Program-made: the position numbers and the translations under genes
From: Diplolepis rosae
Lineage: Eukaryota; Arthropoda; Insecta; Hymenoptera; Diplolepididae
Length of the DNA: 64,000 bases
Assembly (NCBI GenBank): GCA_030998225.1
Contig: JAPYXD010000704.1
Location: forward strand, 10,726,001-10,790,000
Reading direction: 5' to 3'
Part shown: piece after piece, positions 47,087 through 58,167 of the stretch
Layout of the letters: each line of letters begins with the position of its first letter
Numbering within the stretch: position 1 is the first letter of the stretch
The notes under the pieces: generated by a model
The model's input: the letters and a program-made list of their open reading frames with translations, nothing else
The model's database searches: none
What the model was told of the DNA's origin: nothing

Positions 47087-47158
47087 CCCTCCGTAGCTCA
47101 GATAATAGAGCATTCGACCGGCAATCAAAAGGTCCTGGGCTCGATACCCAACGGAGTC
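47087..47158 (+). tRNA. Degenerate tRNA-Ala(GGC)-like sequence, probably a SINE head or tRNA relic
   Basis: A 72-nt cloverleaf-like sequence: acceptor CCCTCCG/CGGAGTC (5 of 7 pairs), T8-A9, D arm GCTC-AGATAATA-GAGC, anticodon stem TTCGA/TCAAA (4 of 5) with loop CCGGCAA (anticodon GGC; C instead of the usual U33), T arm CTGGG-CTCGATA-CCCAA (4 of 5). Paired mutations in acceptor, anticodon and T stems argue against a working tRNA. The 3' half recurs at 48,735-48,783 with intact T-stem pairing, and both are followed by AAAG and a T-rich stretch, as in tRNA-derived SINEs. Confidence 0.5.
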
Positions 47159-47440
47159 AAAGTGTTCCTTTTTTCACAGAAAATTTTTTCAAGAGATGGT
47201 AATTCTTATAATTTCAAATTAGTTAGTTAAGTTCGAAATTTTTGCCACTGCCTACATTATCGGAGAATCATTAGTCGCGTATCAGATAGGATACGTTGCC
47301 GACAGATCTCCTCATAGACAATTTCAAACTCTTATTTCGCACATAATGCAAATTAAATTCAAATTTGAAGGATTTGAAATCTTTCCATGGAAAAAAGACG
47401 CTTTTGACCGCGCTGCACTGTGAGAAAAATCGGTACTATA
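47159..47440 (+). repeat. Putative SINE body downstream of the tRNA-like head
   Basis: TTTCAAATTAGTTAGTTAAG followed by GTTCGAAATTTTTGCCACTG here is matched in inverse orientation at about 57,390-57,430, and TTGAAATCTTTCCATGG followed by AAAAAAGACGCTTTTGA (47,376) resembles 57,338-57,370. These are dispersed pieces of one repeat family. Confidence 0.45.
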
Positions 47441-47700
47441 TTTAGTATATATGTAATGGAAGCATGAATGCACAACATGAAATTAAATTTAGTTTACCGG
47501 CGTATACTAAATTTAGTATATGTGTGTACTAAATTTATTATACGCGTATATGAAATTTAGTATATGCGTATACTGAATTTAGTATACATGTATATAAAAT
47601 TAAGTATACGCGTGCACTAAATTTAGTATACGTGTACATGAAATTTAGTACACACATATAGTAATTTTACTGATGGGTATACTAATTTTAATATATGTGT
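47441..47700. repeat. Array of short palindromes TACTAAATTTAGTA
   Basis: About ten imperfect copies of TATACTAAATTTAGTATA-type palindromes separated by CGCG/TGTG-like dinucleotides (for example GTATACTAAATTTAGTATAT near 47,503). A second cluster at 48,540-48,720 has the same words. Very AT-rich and able to extrude many small cruciforms. Confidence 0.65.
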
Positions 47701-48539
47701 ACTAATGCTAGAGAACCAGTAAAACTCAAAGTACAAGGAAAATAATTAATATAAATAAAAATTTGTATTTAATTGTTTTCCTTATCGATTTGAATTTAAA
47801 TCTTTTTTTCTAAACTTTGTCCGAAAGGATATAAATGTTACTATTAAAAATAAAGTATATTGCGATTTTTAATGTTTTGTTTTACAATTATTATTCAATA
47901 GAGTATATTGTAAAATAAATACAGTTGAAGTACAGAGTATCACTTTAGTAAGAATTATTAATAATTATCAAAGATAATGATCCTTTTAGCGCCCTTCACT
48001 CTTTTGTCGCCTGGATACAGAGGGTTAATGTCAAATATGTACTTGAAAGACACGTAAAAACTATATGTATATTGAATGAATCATCAAATAATTACCTTTG
48101 AATGAACTCTAAAGATTTTGGCAATTCCGCAACGTATGAATATCCAAACACTTAGTACGATGCGAAAGCAACTTGAATTCCTTCCATAACATCTTGAACT
48201 CTAATGAGTACGCGATCTAAAAAAAATAGTAATAGCATTTTCAGCAGAAAATCAACTTTTTTCGCGCGTTAATGTAACCTAAAATGTCTATCTACTTCTG
48301 AAATTTTTATTTTATTTTATTCACATTCCACTCATAAAGCTTCGAAATTCTGGGATACGTAAATTTACATTTGTAAACGAGTAAATAAATTAAACCTACC
48401 TTTTGAAAAGAAAAACGCAGATCCAAACAATCCGAACTTTTGTCGATCCAACAACGTAGTTAACCACAAATACATCAGCATGCAAGTCTGCATGTTGCAT
48501 GATCCGCGTAACTCGAAACGCGCTTGCGCAGATGAATTT
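47701..48539. other. Unassigned AT-rich sequence
   Basis: No repeat or gene recognised; the ORFs in this stretch and just beyond are short and domainless. Confidence 0.35.
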
Positions 48540-48720
48540 CGTATACAGATATATGAATTTTAGTATACAGAAACTACGAAATTCATATACGTAAAAGAAA
48601 CTTAGTGTACACTTAAAAAATTTAGTATACTTGAGTATACTAAAATTACCAAGTGTAGTAAATTTAGTAAACATATAGGAAATTTAATATACCCCTGTAT
48701 ACTAAAATTGCAAACATTTC
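48540..48720. repeat. Second TACTAAATTTAGTA palindrome cluster
   Basis: Repeated TTTAGTATAC and GTATACTAAAATT words as at 47,441-47,700, directly before the 3' half of a tRNA-like sequence, so both clusters are associated with tRNA-like ends and may belong to one composite element spanning about 47,087-48,800. Confidence 0.55.
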
Positions 48721-48734
48721 TAACAGTGTGGGAT

Positions 48735-48783
48735 TCTAGCCCACTGGCAATCGAAGGATCTGGGCTCGAATCCCAGCGCAGTC
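48735..48783 (+). pseudogene. 3' half of a tRNA-Ala(GGC)-like sequence
   Basis: Anticodon loop CTGGCAA, then ATCTGGGCTCGAATCCCAG forming a T arm with CTGGG/CCCAG, then CGCAGTC. The D arm is missing (preceded by GTGGGATTCTAGCC). Followed by GAAAGCTTCTTTTTTCC, comparable with AAAGTGTTCCTTTTTTC after the tRNA-like sequence at 47,087. Confidence 0.5.
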
Positions 48784-49486
48784 GAAAGCTTCTTTTTTCC
48801 AAAGTAAGATTTCCAATTCGTTAAATGAAGCACTGTATAGGTATTTTCACCATATGAATTATTATTGTAGTAATATTTTTGGGCAGGTGTAAAAATGCTT
48901 TATTGAGTTACAAATGTTCGAGCAGTTTTACTCAATTTTCTTAGTTTTACCAAGATTTCACTTATGTCCTTTCTTCCAGGTCGGTATTACATAAGAAACA
49001 TTGTCTTTGAGTTTGTCAGCAAACACGTGAACATTGTTGTGTGAAATTACCAACTTTTCTTTTTTCTCTTCTTCTGTTTTATCTCTCTCCCTCTTTCTCT
49101 CATTCGTCCCTTGCGACTCCACTAAAATCCCTTGAAAGTACGAATCAAACGCGATTTTCCCTCGACTCCCATACCCGCAATAGCGATTATTAAAAATAAT
49201 AAAATCTCGCAAATACGCTCAACTAAAAGCATCAGAAAAATAGTGACCATGTTTTTCAAGCGAAAAAGATGGAAGAACGAAAATAAAAAATAAAGGACTC
49301 GACTGTATGTACATTTAAAAAACGGCAGGGGCACTAACACATACTGATTTATGATTGTGTTATCTTTCCATATATGAATGTGAGGCGAAATATTATTTAA
49401 TTTTATTATGGGTCGTACAACCATTGCCTTCTTCTATACGGAGAAACCCTAATTTACAATTTTTGCTAAACTATGTTTCAATTTAA
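48784..49486. other. Unassigned sequence
   Basis: Includes a pyrimidine-rich stretch (49,052-49,105, CTTTTCTTTTTTCTC) on the plus strand. Minus-strand ORFs of 84 and 100 codons overlap each other and show no domain. Nothing firm. Confidence 0.3.
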
Positions 49487-50166
49487 GGTAAGAATTCGTG
49501 AAACGCATATCTTTTTTCACGACTTTATGGAATACAGAAAACAATTATTATATTCCAGAGTACGTACCAATAGTAAAGTATTCATAAAATATTTTGAAAG
49601 AATTTTACATCGAGAAAGTTACTAAAATTCAAATTATTTATGATAAACAATTTTGTTCTTCTAAAAAATTAATTTGTTTAATTATTAAAAGTAGTGTACC
49701 TTGTATTGGCCCTCAATATTAATAGAATGGTATGTTGTTGGAAAAATTGGCTTTAGGGTCCCTAAAATGATTAAGTCGATTTAAACAGACGTTTCGGCTC
49801 AGATCAGAGCCCTCATCAGTGATATTTATTAAAATCTTTCATGTGAATGGAGAATTATTCGGTAAGTTGGACATATCCGAAGTAGATGGTTCTTAATCGC
49901 AATATTTTTTTTATCAAAATTTAATAAGTTTCGAACAATTTTTATTGAGGGTGAAATTTTATCATAATGCTTTATTTCCATTGCAGAAATTTTTGAAAAA
50001 AATTGGTCAAAAACACTCTTTTGTCGTTATCTTTTATAATTGTCAATATTTTTTAAAAATATTTTAGAAACACTCTAGTATTGATGCGTACTCGGAAGTA
50101 CAATAATTGTTTTCGTAACTCCATAAAGTCAGGAAAAAAATGATCCGTTTCACGAATTCTTACCCT
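49487..50166. mobile_element. Foldback element enclosing a hammerhead motif
   Basis: Left arm GGTAAGAATTCGTGAAACG (49,488) answers CGTTTCACGAATTCTTACC (ending 50,164) with only a minor mismatch, and pairing continues through ACTTTATGGAATACAGAAAA against TTTTCGTAACTCCATAAAGT. The loop contains a separate insertion-like segment with a hammerhead core and TTGGCTTTAGGGTCCC (49,747-49,762). Confidence 0.65.
49782..49828 (-). ncRNA. Hammerhead-ribozyme-like motif with an intact core
   Basis: Minus strand: TAAA..CA, CTGATGA, extra G, stem II GGCTC-TGATCT-GAGCC, GAAAC, GTC, TG..TTTA. The core boxes match consensus fully, including the canonical GTC cleavage triplet; stem I has CA/TG and TAAA/TTTA separated by an internal loop. 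About 25 nt downstream comes GGGACCCTAAAGCCAAT, the same arrangement as in the 9,160-9,790 element. Confidence 0.65.
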
Positions 50167-50265
50167 TTAGGCAAAAATGTGTCATAATGAGAATTTTCAA
50201 CAAAGAAGTACTCAACTTTAGATAAACTATATGATCATTTACTATAGATTGTATCAAACTTTAAT

Positions 50266-50509
50266 ACACTGAAAGAAATGCTTGGGATTTATCAGCCATA
50301 TGAATATAGCTGATTGTTTTTAAGTAATTTAACAAAATATATTTGACAGTTACCCAAAAATATTGCTGCAATAGTAATTCATATGTTTGGAATACACATA
50401 CAGGCTGAACTAATACAAGCAAACCTTGGTTTTCGGTAAATCTCCAATATAATATAGGTCAAGGAATCACAATTATGTCTGTAACGTCGAATTTTTTTTT
50501 TCAGTGTAT
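50266..50509 (+). mobile_element. MITE with CACTGAAA ends, copy 2
   Basis: Same length and orientation as 10,406-10,649 with a handful of substitutions (CATACAGGCTGAACTAATAC against CATTCAGGTTGAACTGAAAC). Flanked by TA on both sides (ATACACTG, CAGTGTATA), a possible TA target duplication. Confidence 0.8.
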
Positions 50510-51457
50510 AACCTATACTAAAGTTTCATATAATTTTTCGAATCTTTAGAATTTTGACTGCGAAAAATTTTAAGTCCGCTAAGAATAATTACCATTAAAC
50601 CTTAATTTACTCTAGATTCCTAATATTTTTTAGAAATATCAATATAAAAAAATAAAACATATATTGCTATAAAATGTTTCTTCGCGTACGGCTCAAATAT
50701 TACAGTTTTTATACGAATATTACAATTACAACAATAAAAATAAATAAATTATTTAACAGAGTTAAATATTGTTAGATATTTAGCCTTAAATAACTTCACT
50801 CTACAAAAATTTATTGCAATTTGTATCAATGAAAGAAGATAAAAACATTTTGGATTTTCATCTTTATATACTGGATAAAAATAATATTTATCTCCACAAT
50901 TTATAGATTTTACTTCATGCAAAATCCTCAATGTAGTAAAGCTACTTTTTCTAAATCTATGTACAGAAGATTAACGTTAACATTAAGTTCACCTTGGACA
51001 GAAGTTTCTCGAAGTTGAATTGCTCTCATGCAAGAAATCTTGAGAAATGCAAGGAGAATTTCAAATGGAAATAATTTGTATGAAATTCTGTCTACTCGAA
51101 CTTTCCCTGAACTCACAAGCAAAGAGAGGAGACGTGACAAGAAATATTTGGAATGTGCGTGATTCTAAGTAACTGAATCGTTCCCGAGGTGCTCCTTTCA
51201 TGAAAATCGTGTTGCACTCGACAAGGAAAAATGGGCCGACTTCCTCGCGTTTCCTTTTAGTTTTAAAAGTCAACGATTTGCTTAAAACTGTATCTACGCG
51301 GAATCAAATACGGAGAATAGCATAAAAGCGGATATCAAACACAATCGGACGACTGCCAACTGTTCGTTCCTACACGGAAAATAAAATTTACTTAGTTTAA
51401 TTGAATTTTTTTTGGATTAAATATGTACTTTTTCGATAAAGTTCACCTTTATTTGGT
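50510..51457. other. Unassigned sequence
   Basis: AT-rich; minus-strand ORFs at 50,749-51,273 (60-70 codons, overlapping frames) have no recognisable domain. 51,240-51,360 is GC-richer and not repeated in the window. No call. Confidence 0.3.
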
Positions 51458-51810
51458 TTAAAACCATGGATCAACCAGATCACGTGACCAAATTCCTGTA
51501 AAAGTTCGTGTAAGATAACTTTTTGATTTTACAAAATTTCTTCCTGGAAATTTGGAAAATTCAACAGAAAACGATAAAGAACGTGTTTCAACTTCTTTCA
51601 GTGGAAATTTTACAGTCAACTGTAATTGTCGATAAGTTTTCGATTTTTTTTCAAAATTTTTACTATAAAGAAGTTAACAGACGTGCCTTATTGTTTTTTG
51701 TTACGTTTCCCAAATTTTCTGAAAGTTACTTTGTAACTTAAAAAATGTATCTTACATGAACGAATAAATGTATAATTTAGTCACGTGGTCCGATTGATCC
51801 ATGACCTTAA
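51458..51810 (-). mobile_element. Foldback MITE, TAAGGTCATGGAT family, copy 2
   Basis: Inverse orientation to 10,662-10,995: starts TTAAAACCATGGATCAACCA and GATCACGTGACCAAATTCCT, ends TTAGTCACGTGGTCCGATTG and ATCCATGACCTTAA. The internal sequence is clearly homologous throughout (GGAAATTTGGAAAATTCAAC, ACGATAAAGAACG). Confidence 0.8.
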
Positions 51811-52405
51811 ATAAATTTCATTTTACGGAGAAACTTTTTATATCAATTTTTACTATAGTATTTTTCAATTTAGGGAAAAACGTATCACTTTGAGAATTTT
51901 TGTTAGTAAAAATACTAAACTTTATAATAATGATATGAAACTTCAGCATAGTTCATAGCAAATTTTACTATAGTTTATACTTAAGTTTCATATCATTCTT
52001 CTAAAGTTTGGTATTTTTACTAACAAAAATTCTCAAAGTGATACGTTTTTCCTTAAATTGAAAAGTACTATAGTAAAAATTGATATCACGTGGTCCGATT
52101 GATCCATGACCTTAAATAAATTTCATTTTACGGAGAAACTTTTTATATCAATTTTTACTATAGTATTTTTCAATTTAGGGAAAAACGTATCACTTTGAGA
52201 ATTTTTGTTAGTAAAAATACTAAACTTTATAATAATGATATGAAACTTCAGCATAGTTCATAGCAAATTTTACTATAGTTTATACTTAAGTTTCATATCA
52301 TTCTTCTAAAGTTTGGTATTTTTACTAACAAAAATTCTCAAAGTGATACGTTTTTCCTTAAATTGAAAAGTACTATAGTTAAAATTGATATAAAAAGTTT
52401 CTCCG
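51781..52405. mobile_element. Palindromic MITE (ACGGAGAAACTTTTTATATC) in tandem duplication
   Basis: One MITE has ends ACGGAGAAACTTTTTATATC (51,825) and GATATAAAAAGTTTCTCCGT (ending 52,405), with long paired arms (AAAAACGTATCACTTTGAGA and its complement). A segment from TCACGTGGTC (51,781) to 52,085 is repeated from 52,086 with virtually no change, so the duplicated unit of 305 bp comprises the end of the neighbouring MITE plus most of this palindrome. Confidence 0.8.
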
Positions 52406-52730
52406 TGTGTTAAATAGTCAACTATTCATGTTCTTGAATCACGTAAATTTAATTTTTCGTGTATTTCACCTGTATGACAGATGTGATAAAATTTAACTCT
52501 CGAATTCAAAATTTAGAGCAGGTAACCAGTATTTCAATAATAAATAATCTTAATTATATAATTGATTATCTTGCACTAGATGCAATCAATATAGACATTT
52601 TCGTGATATAGAAATGTTAACAAACATTAGTTGGACTCTAGACAAATTGTACAAGAGAAGACCGAACCGGTATCTATAGTTACACTGTTACAACTTCCTG
52701 TAAAAGTATTCCAAAACACATTACTAAAGT
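52406..52730. other. Unassigned AT-rich spacer
   Basis: Nothing recognised. Confidence 0.3.
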
Positions 52731-53010
52731 TTTTTGAACTCCGAAAAATATTTGGTTGATTCGAGCAAAATTTAGTTCGAGGAACCAAAGAATTTGCTTA
52801 TTATGCGATTAAATAAATTTTGGTTGAATCAGCCAAAAAATTTGTTCTATAAAACCAAAGATGGTTTGTTAGGATACGATTTAGTTTAATTAAACAAATT
52901 TAATATTTTAGCTAACGTAACCAAATTTTGCTTTACTGAATCATAGTTCTGGTTTATTCAACAAAATGGTTTTATTGTATCAAGTAAATTTTTTTCTAGT
53001 TTTGCAGTTA
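52731..53010. repeat. Repeat rich in AACCAAA / TTTGGTT words
   Basis: Alternating GGTTGAATCAGCC, AACCAAAGATGGTTTG, AAACAAATTT and TTTGGTTGATTC words make a set of small overlapping inverted repeats. Similar in style to 57,495-57,745 and 59,815-60,165 (CAACAAAATTTTGTTG words), likely one family of non-autonomous elements with internal short inverted repeats. Confidence 0.45.
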
Positions 53011-53126
53011 CTATTTCGTAATATAAGGATAAAGTTTGAAAATTCTGAATCATGCAGCTGAAACATTTTTACTGAATTCAAATTTGTTTTCCTTGCCATG
53101 GAAAAAGTTTCTGAAAAATTAGCTAT

Positions 53127-53165
53127 TAAGGTCATGGACCAATTGAATCACATGACTAAAATATA
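53127..53165. repeat. End fragment of the TAAGGTCATGG MITE family
   Basis: TTAAGGTCATGGACCAATTG followed by AATCACATGACTAAAAT matches the left end of the MITE at 10,662. Confidence 0.6.
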
Positions 53166-53296
53166 GTTTATATTCATGTATTACATTTTTGTAAAATGTT
53201 TACTAAAACGTATTGGAAAAGCCTTTCCCGTTGTAAAAATTCTGTTAAAATTTCCCAATTTTAAGATAAATTTCATAAAAATGTATTCAAGTTTCG

Positions 53297-53575
53297 TACT
53301 CTCTAAATCTGAATCAGTCAAAATCTATTGATTATCAGTGAAATTTGACTGATTCAAATAGCTAAAAAGAGGTTACTATAAATTAGTCAAATTTCACTGA
53401 TTACTTCAGTGGAAATCAACTGATTTAACATTGAAAAATACATTTTTTTTACTGATTCAATCAGTGAAAATTAACTGATTTGTCAGTGAAAAATATTTTT
53501 GCACTGATGAATCAGTGAAAAGGCAAATTACTGATTCAATCAGTGAAAATTTGACTGATTCAGATTTAGAGAGTA
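53297..53575. mobile_element. MITE with CTCTCTAAATCTGAATCAGT ends and TA target site
   Basis: Perfect terminal inverted repeats of at least 20 bp (CTCTCTAAATCTGAATCAGT and inverse), flanked by TA on each side, which fits the Tc1/mariner superfamily. The interior is built of repeated ACTGATTCAATCAGTGAAA-like words. 279 bp, no ORF. Confidence 0.85.
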
Positions 53576-53739
53576 ATTAAAAAAAAAAACTTCAGAATAT
53601 TTTTGGAAATGTTAAGATACGTTTATTTACAAGTATCTTAGATTTTATATAATTTTACGTTACCTTTGTAATCTGATAATTTTGTAGATTTAAAAAAATT
53701 TCTAACAGTAAAATCAACTTTTGCACGAATTGATCTTGA

Positions 53740-56640
53740 TGCAGTGATCCCAGAATGCGTAAGATTTTTTCTCCCACCACGTTCCCGCGTGTAAGCAACA
53801 CATATAAACGCGTCGTGTCGATGTATCCCCGCTCTATCGCTTGTTTGCACGCTTGCAAATAGAGAATTGGATGATTGCCACTGCTTCTTCGTTTTCTCTC
53901 GGCTTCGCTTCGGCTCTTGGGTTCGGTACTGTTGGTTCGTCGAAAGTCGAGAATTGCCGAGGATGCACGATTGTAACACGTATATTTTCAGATTTCATGC
54001 TGTCGGTTATTGAGTGGAAATTGAGAATTGTGTTTCTCTCAACTTTCTCGACATCGTGCATTAGAGGCGCGAAACATACGACAATTTTAAATATACGAAA
54101 TATGTTGTTTAAGATATATTTCTTTTTTTTGAAATTTTTAGAAAATATCCCTAAAATAAATATCTGAAAAATACTGTCAAATTATTTAAGGGTTTTAACA
54201 CGTTAAATGTGAAAAATTTGAATCAATATACACATTTAAAACATTTTTACCTTTTCAAAAATCAAAGCTTCAATTAGTAATTACGAATTTCCATACTTCT
54301 TAACAAATTCGTACATTTAAACAATTTTCAGTTGGCAAGTTATTTTTCATTGAGAAGAGATGTACATAAAATTTATGTTTGAAATTTCCATTCTTAGTTT
54401 TATGTTAGAAATATTTTCATCTCAAGTTTTAGTAGCCTAATTGCAAATAAAAACTTTTAAATTTCGCAGATAAAATCGGTAAATTCTGTAGATTAAATAT
54501 TCAAATTATACAAATGGAAAATGTATTTTCTTTTAGTTCAATCTATTAATTTTACAAATACAGTTAGTCAGTTTACGGGCTATGTCGTAGATTCTGCAGA
54601 TGAAAAATGTATATTCTAGCTGTTTTTGTATAACAAAAATTCTGTATATTCTACAGTTTTGAAAACTATAATTTCAGTAGACTAAATCCTTTGTATATAT
54701 ACCAGAAGCAAATTTTTTGTATGCGAACCTTTTAAAATAAATGTCTTGCTGTTTAGAATTTGAAAAAATTATTGTAGTGTCCAAACTATTATTTAACTAC
54801 AAACATACTCATTCTGCGGCTATATGCAGAAAAATTAAAGTATTTGGTTCATCTTGTTACATTGTAAAAAGATTTTATAACACCAAAACAAATTTTTATG
54901 CTTAATCCAAAGTCTATAAATGTTCAATGTCTCTAATCGAAATATTATGTGAAAGATTTCCAAGCTCTAGAGATCAACCACTTATTTAATAAGACATTTC
55001 AAATTTTCCCACAATTTTACAATTTCTTATAAATCTTTATTTTAGGCCATTTTTGTTTTGAAATATTCGAGAAATACGTGTAATTATTTTAATTAAATAC
55101 TTTGAAAACTTTTTGCAATTGGCTGATCTGGCAAATTTGTTGAAAAATTTGAACGTTAATCGAAAAATCTTCCAATGAAATTCAAAGTCAAGAAATGTTG
55201 CTCAGGTCGAAAAACAATATAGCTTACACCGGATTTGCATTTAAATTTAATATTAATTTAATGTGGTCTAAGTACAAAATTTTAATTAAAAAAATTAATT
55301 GCTGTACTTTAATTTATTCATGATTGTATGGAATATGATTGCCATTGTCACTTCGTATTCTGTCGGCTTAGCTTCGGCTCTTCGGTTCGGTACTGTTGGT
55401 TCGTTGAAAGTCGAGAATTGCCGAGAATGCACGATTGCAACTTGTATTTTTTCGCCGGCTTGGCTAATTTCAAGATTTCAAGATTTGGAGGATTTGGAGG
55501 TTGGTGTCGTATTCTGTCACTTTTGTTTACAAAATTTGACAACTCCAACAAAGGCTTGAAAACATTGACGTTTGAAGTCTTGAAATATGATATGTTAATT
55601 ACTTTCAGGACATTTTACAGGATGTTTTCGAGTGTGTAATCTACGCAGACAATATATATGAAATATAATATTGTTTATCCCTATACTGATATAAGAATTT
55701 TAAGCAATTAATAGTTTTGTAAAGTTTTAATAAAAAAACTTGTAGTTATATTAATAAGTTTTCCTCTCAAAGTTGCGGTTTTTATTATTTCATATATATG
55801 CTCTATTTTCATTGAAAATATTATAAATATTTAATATTTAATTTAATGAAAATTTAAGAAAGTACTTATGCAAAAAAAAAATATTTTAATATGAATAGAC
55901 TGTTATTATAAATTACAAATTTTTTTACTTTTCATGCTTCTTAACGAAAATGTCATTGAAATAAATGTTGACTAACTGAATAAATGTATAATAAATATAA
56001 TTAGTATTATTCTAAATTTGCAATATTTTAAATCAATTGAAAAGTGAAACACGAAATTTCAAAATTTAAAACCACTTGAGACTTGAGAATGAAATATATA
56101 CTTTAAAGCTAACCTCCACTTTTCTTATGTAATATATTGAATATATAACAACTTTATAGACCTCCTGTAACTTATCATATATTGTCTGCAGATTACACAC
56201 TCGAAAACATCCTGTAAAATGTCCTGAAAGTAATTAACATATCATATTTCAAGACTTCAAACGTCAATGTTTTCAAGCCTTTGTTGGAGTTGTCAAATTT
56301 TGTAAACAAAAGTGACAGAATACGACACCAACCTCCAAATCCTCCAAATCTTGAAATCTTGAAATTAGCCAAGCCGGCGAAAAAATACAAGTTGCAATCG
56401 TGCATTCTCGGCAATTCTCGACTTTCAACGAACCAACAGTAGCGAACCCAAGAGCCGAAGCGAAGCCGAGAGAAAACGAAGAAGCAGTGGTTATCATCCA
56501 ATTCTCGATTTGCGAGCGTGCTAACAAGCGATGGAGCGGGGATACATCGACACGCCACGTTTATATGTATTGCTTACACGCGGGAACGTGGTGGGAGAAA
56601 AATCTTACGCATTTTGGGATCACTGTCTTGATGTCTTCCT
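53740..56640. mobile_element. 2.9-kb inverted-repeat element with nested long arms
   Basis: Outer arms: 53,745-53,970 (CCCAGAATGCGTAAGATTTT, CGTTCCCGCGTGTAAGCAAC, TTTTCTCTCGGCTTCGCTTC) are inverted in 56,410-56,640. Inner arms: 55,325-55,663 and 56,175-56,500 pair almost perfectly (GCCGAGAATGCACGATTGCA, ACTTTTGTTTACAAAATTTG, GAGTGTGTAATCTACG). So the 3' arm exists once and parts of it twice in the opposite orientation. ORFs in the arms (56,193-56,558 minus, 55,328-55,639 plus) are homologous because the arms are, and show no domain. The central 54,080-55,320 and 55,670-56,170 are AT-rich and featureless. Superfamily unknown. Confidence 0.65.
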
Positions 56641-57337
56641 TCCGCGAGTGTTGCGAAAACATCTTTACCTCTACTGTATTTTATCTCTATACTTTTAACA
56701 ATTTTTAGTCATTTTTAGCATCTATTTATTCGTTTATACTATTTTCCCAAGAGTCACTAGCCCAATCTTCTCACCCTACATGGCGCAATGCACTGCAAAA
56801 TTTCGCTGTGCAAACTCGTACACACTCTCACTTATATTTACGCGTGCCTTGACTATGTGATGCTACAGATGGGTAGGGACGAATCCAGATTGCTTTCTTA
56901 GGAGCAAATTTAAAAAATTCCGGAAGCTCAGAGGGGATCCAAATCGAAAAATAGTCCTGTTAAAATATTTAGAGGAAAGAGGAGCAGAGTACATAGACAT
57001 AGGTGTATATACTGAATATTCATTAGATAATATTGCCATCTAGTGAATTTAGATTATCAAAGGATTTCCAAACGGTAAAGTCAATCTTAAAATACATCGA
57101 ATCTGTATTTTAGAAACAAAAGTTAAGTTTCTTTCTCTTTCATATCTTTTCTCATGCGTTGAAAAAATCATAATTTTTGTTCGATCATTCTGTTAGAAAT
57201 TTCTGTATTTTTCAGTAACGTATATTAAATTTAAAATACTATCATCTTGAAAAATACAAACTTTTATTTGAATTTTAATACACATGTGTATATATTATAA
57301 TAATTTTTGTTAATTTAAATATAAATTTTAAAGAATT
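56641..57337. other. Unassigned sequence
   Basis: No repeat recognised. 56,760-56,960 is moderately GC-rich (CCCTACATGGCGCAATGCAC) without an ORF. Confidence 0.3.
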
Positions 57338-57430
57338 TTAAATCTTTCCGTGGAAAAAAGACGCTTCGATGTCTTTGAGGCAGTGGCAAACATTTCAAAC
57401 TTAACTAATTAATTTGAAATTTTAATATAT
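57338..57430 (-). repeat. Fragment of the tRNA-associated repeat (SINE body)
   Basis: TCTTTCCGTGGAAAAAAGAC and GAGGCAGTGGCAAACATTTC, followed by AACTTAACTAATTAATTTG, are the inverse of pieces at 47,200-47,260 and match 47,376-47,405. Confidence 0.45.
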
Positions 57431-57494
57431 TTTTATTGAAAAATTAAAATTAATAAGATTTTTAACAGTGTGATTACTGATGGTTGATTTTGCT

Positions 57495-57745
57495 ACACAC
57501 TAGAAAAATATTTGATTGAATTAACAAAATTTGATTTGGTTCAACCATAATATTTTGTTGTTATACGGACGATAAAATATTTGGTTTATCCAACATTAAC
57601 TCAAGAAAATTCTTTGATTAGTGAAATTTTGTTGATTGAACTGAAAATTGGTTGATCCAACTATTTTGGTTACTTTGGATGAATTTCAAGTATTTAGTAG
57701 ATTCAACAAAACGATTTTGTTTAATGAACGATTTTTTTCTGAGTA
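57495..57745. repeat. Repeat with internal CAACAAAAT / ATTTTGTTG words
   Basis: CTAGAAAAATATTTGATTGA near the start and AATGAACGATTTTTTTCTGAG at the end are loosely inverted; the interior has multiple ATTTTGTTG and CAACAAAACG words. Likely related to 59,815-60,165. Confidence 0.4.
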
Positions 57746-58167
57746 CAACTTTAATTAATTTGGAGAATGACTGTATCGCTTTAATATTTTTAAAGTCATC
57801 CAGAGATTTTTAAAAATATGGAAATATATCCACCAGGCAATTTTTTCACGATCCAAAACTTTAAAAATAGAAAGTATCGTAATAATTTAAGACAGAGTGC
57901 TTTAATTTTTCTATTCTCGACATGAACTCAGTTTTAAAAGGGGTTAAGCTTTTTTAATAAATTTGATACAATTATTCGCAAATAAATGGACAAAAGAAGT
58001 ATAGTATTTACAAGAGAATAGACAATCTCATTTCTTCTATCGAAAATGCCACCTACTGCTATCCTTATTGAACTAGAAGCTGACAATCTAACTTATTTAC
58101 GAATCGAAAATTTCATTTACGACAACCCAGTAATTCGACCTTTCTTCTCTGTATACAATCTCTGTTA
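57746..58167. other. Unassigned AT-rich spacer
   Basis: Nothing recognised. Confidence 0.3.

Noticed and set aside
54100..55300. Coding sequence inside the 53,740-56,640 element
   Set aside because: No ORF of useful length; AT-rich with stops in all frames, so no transposase can be claimed.
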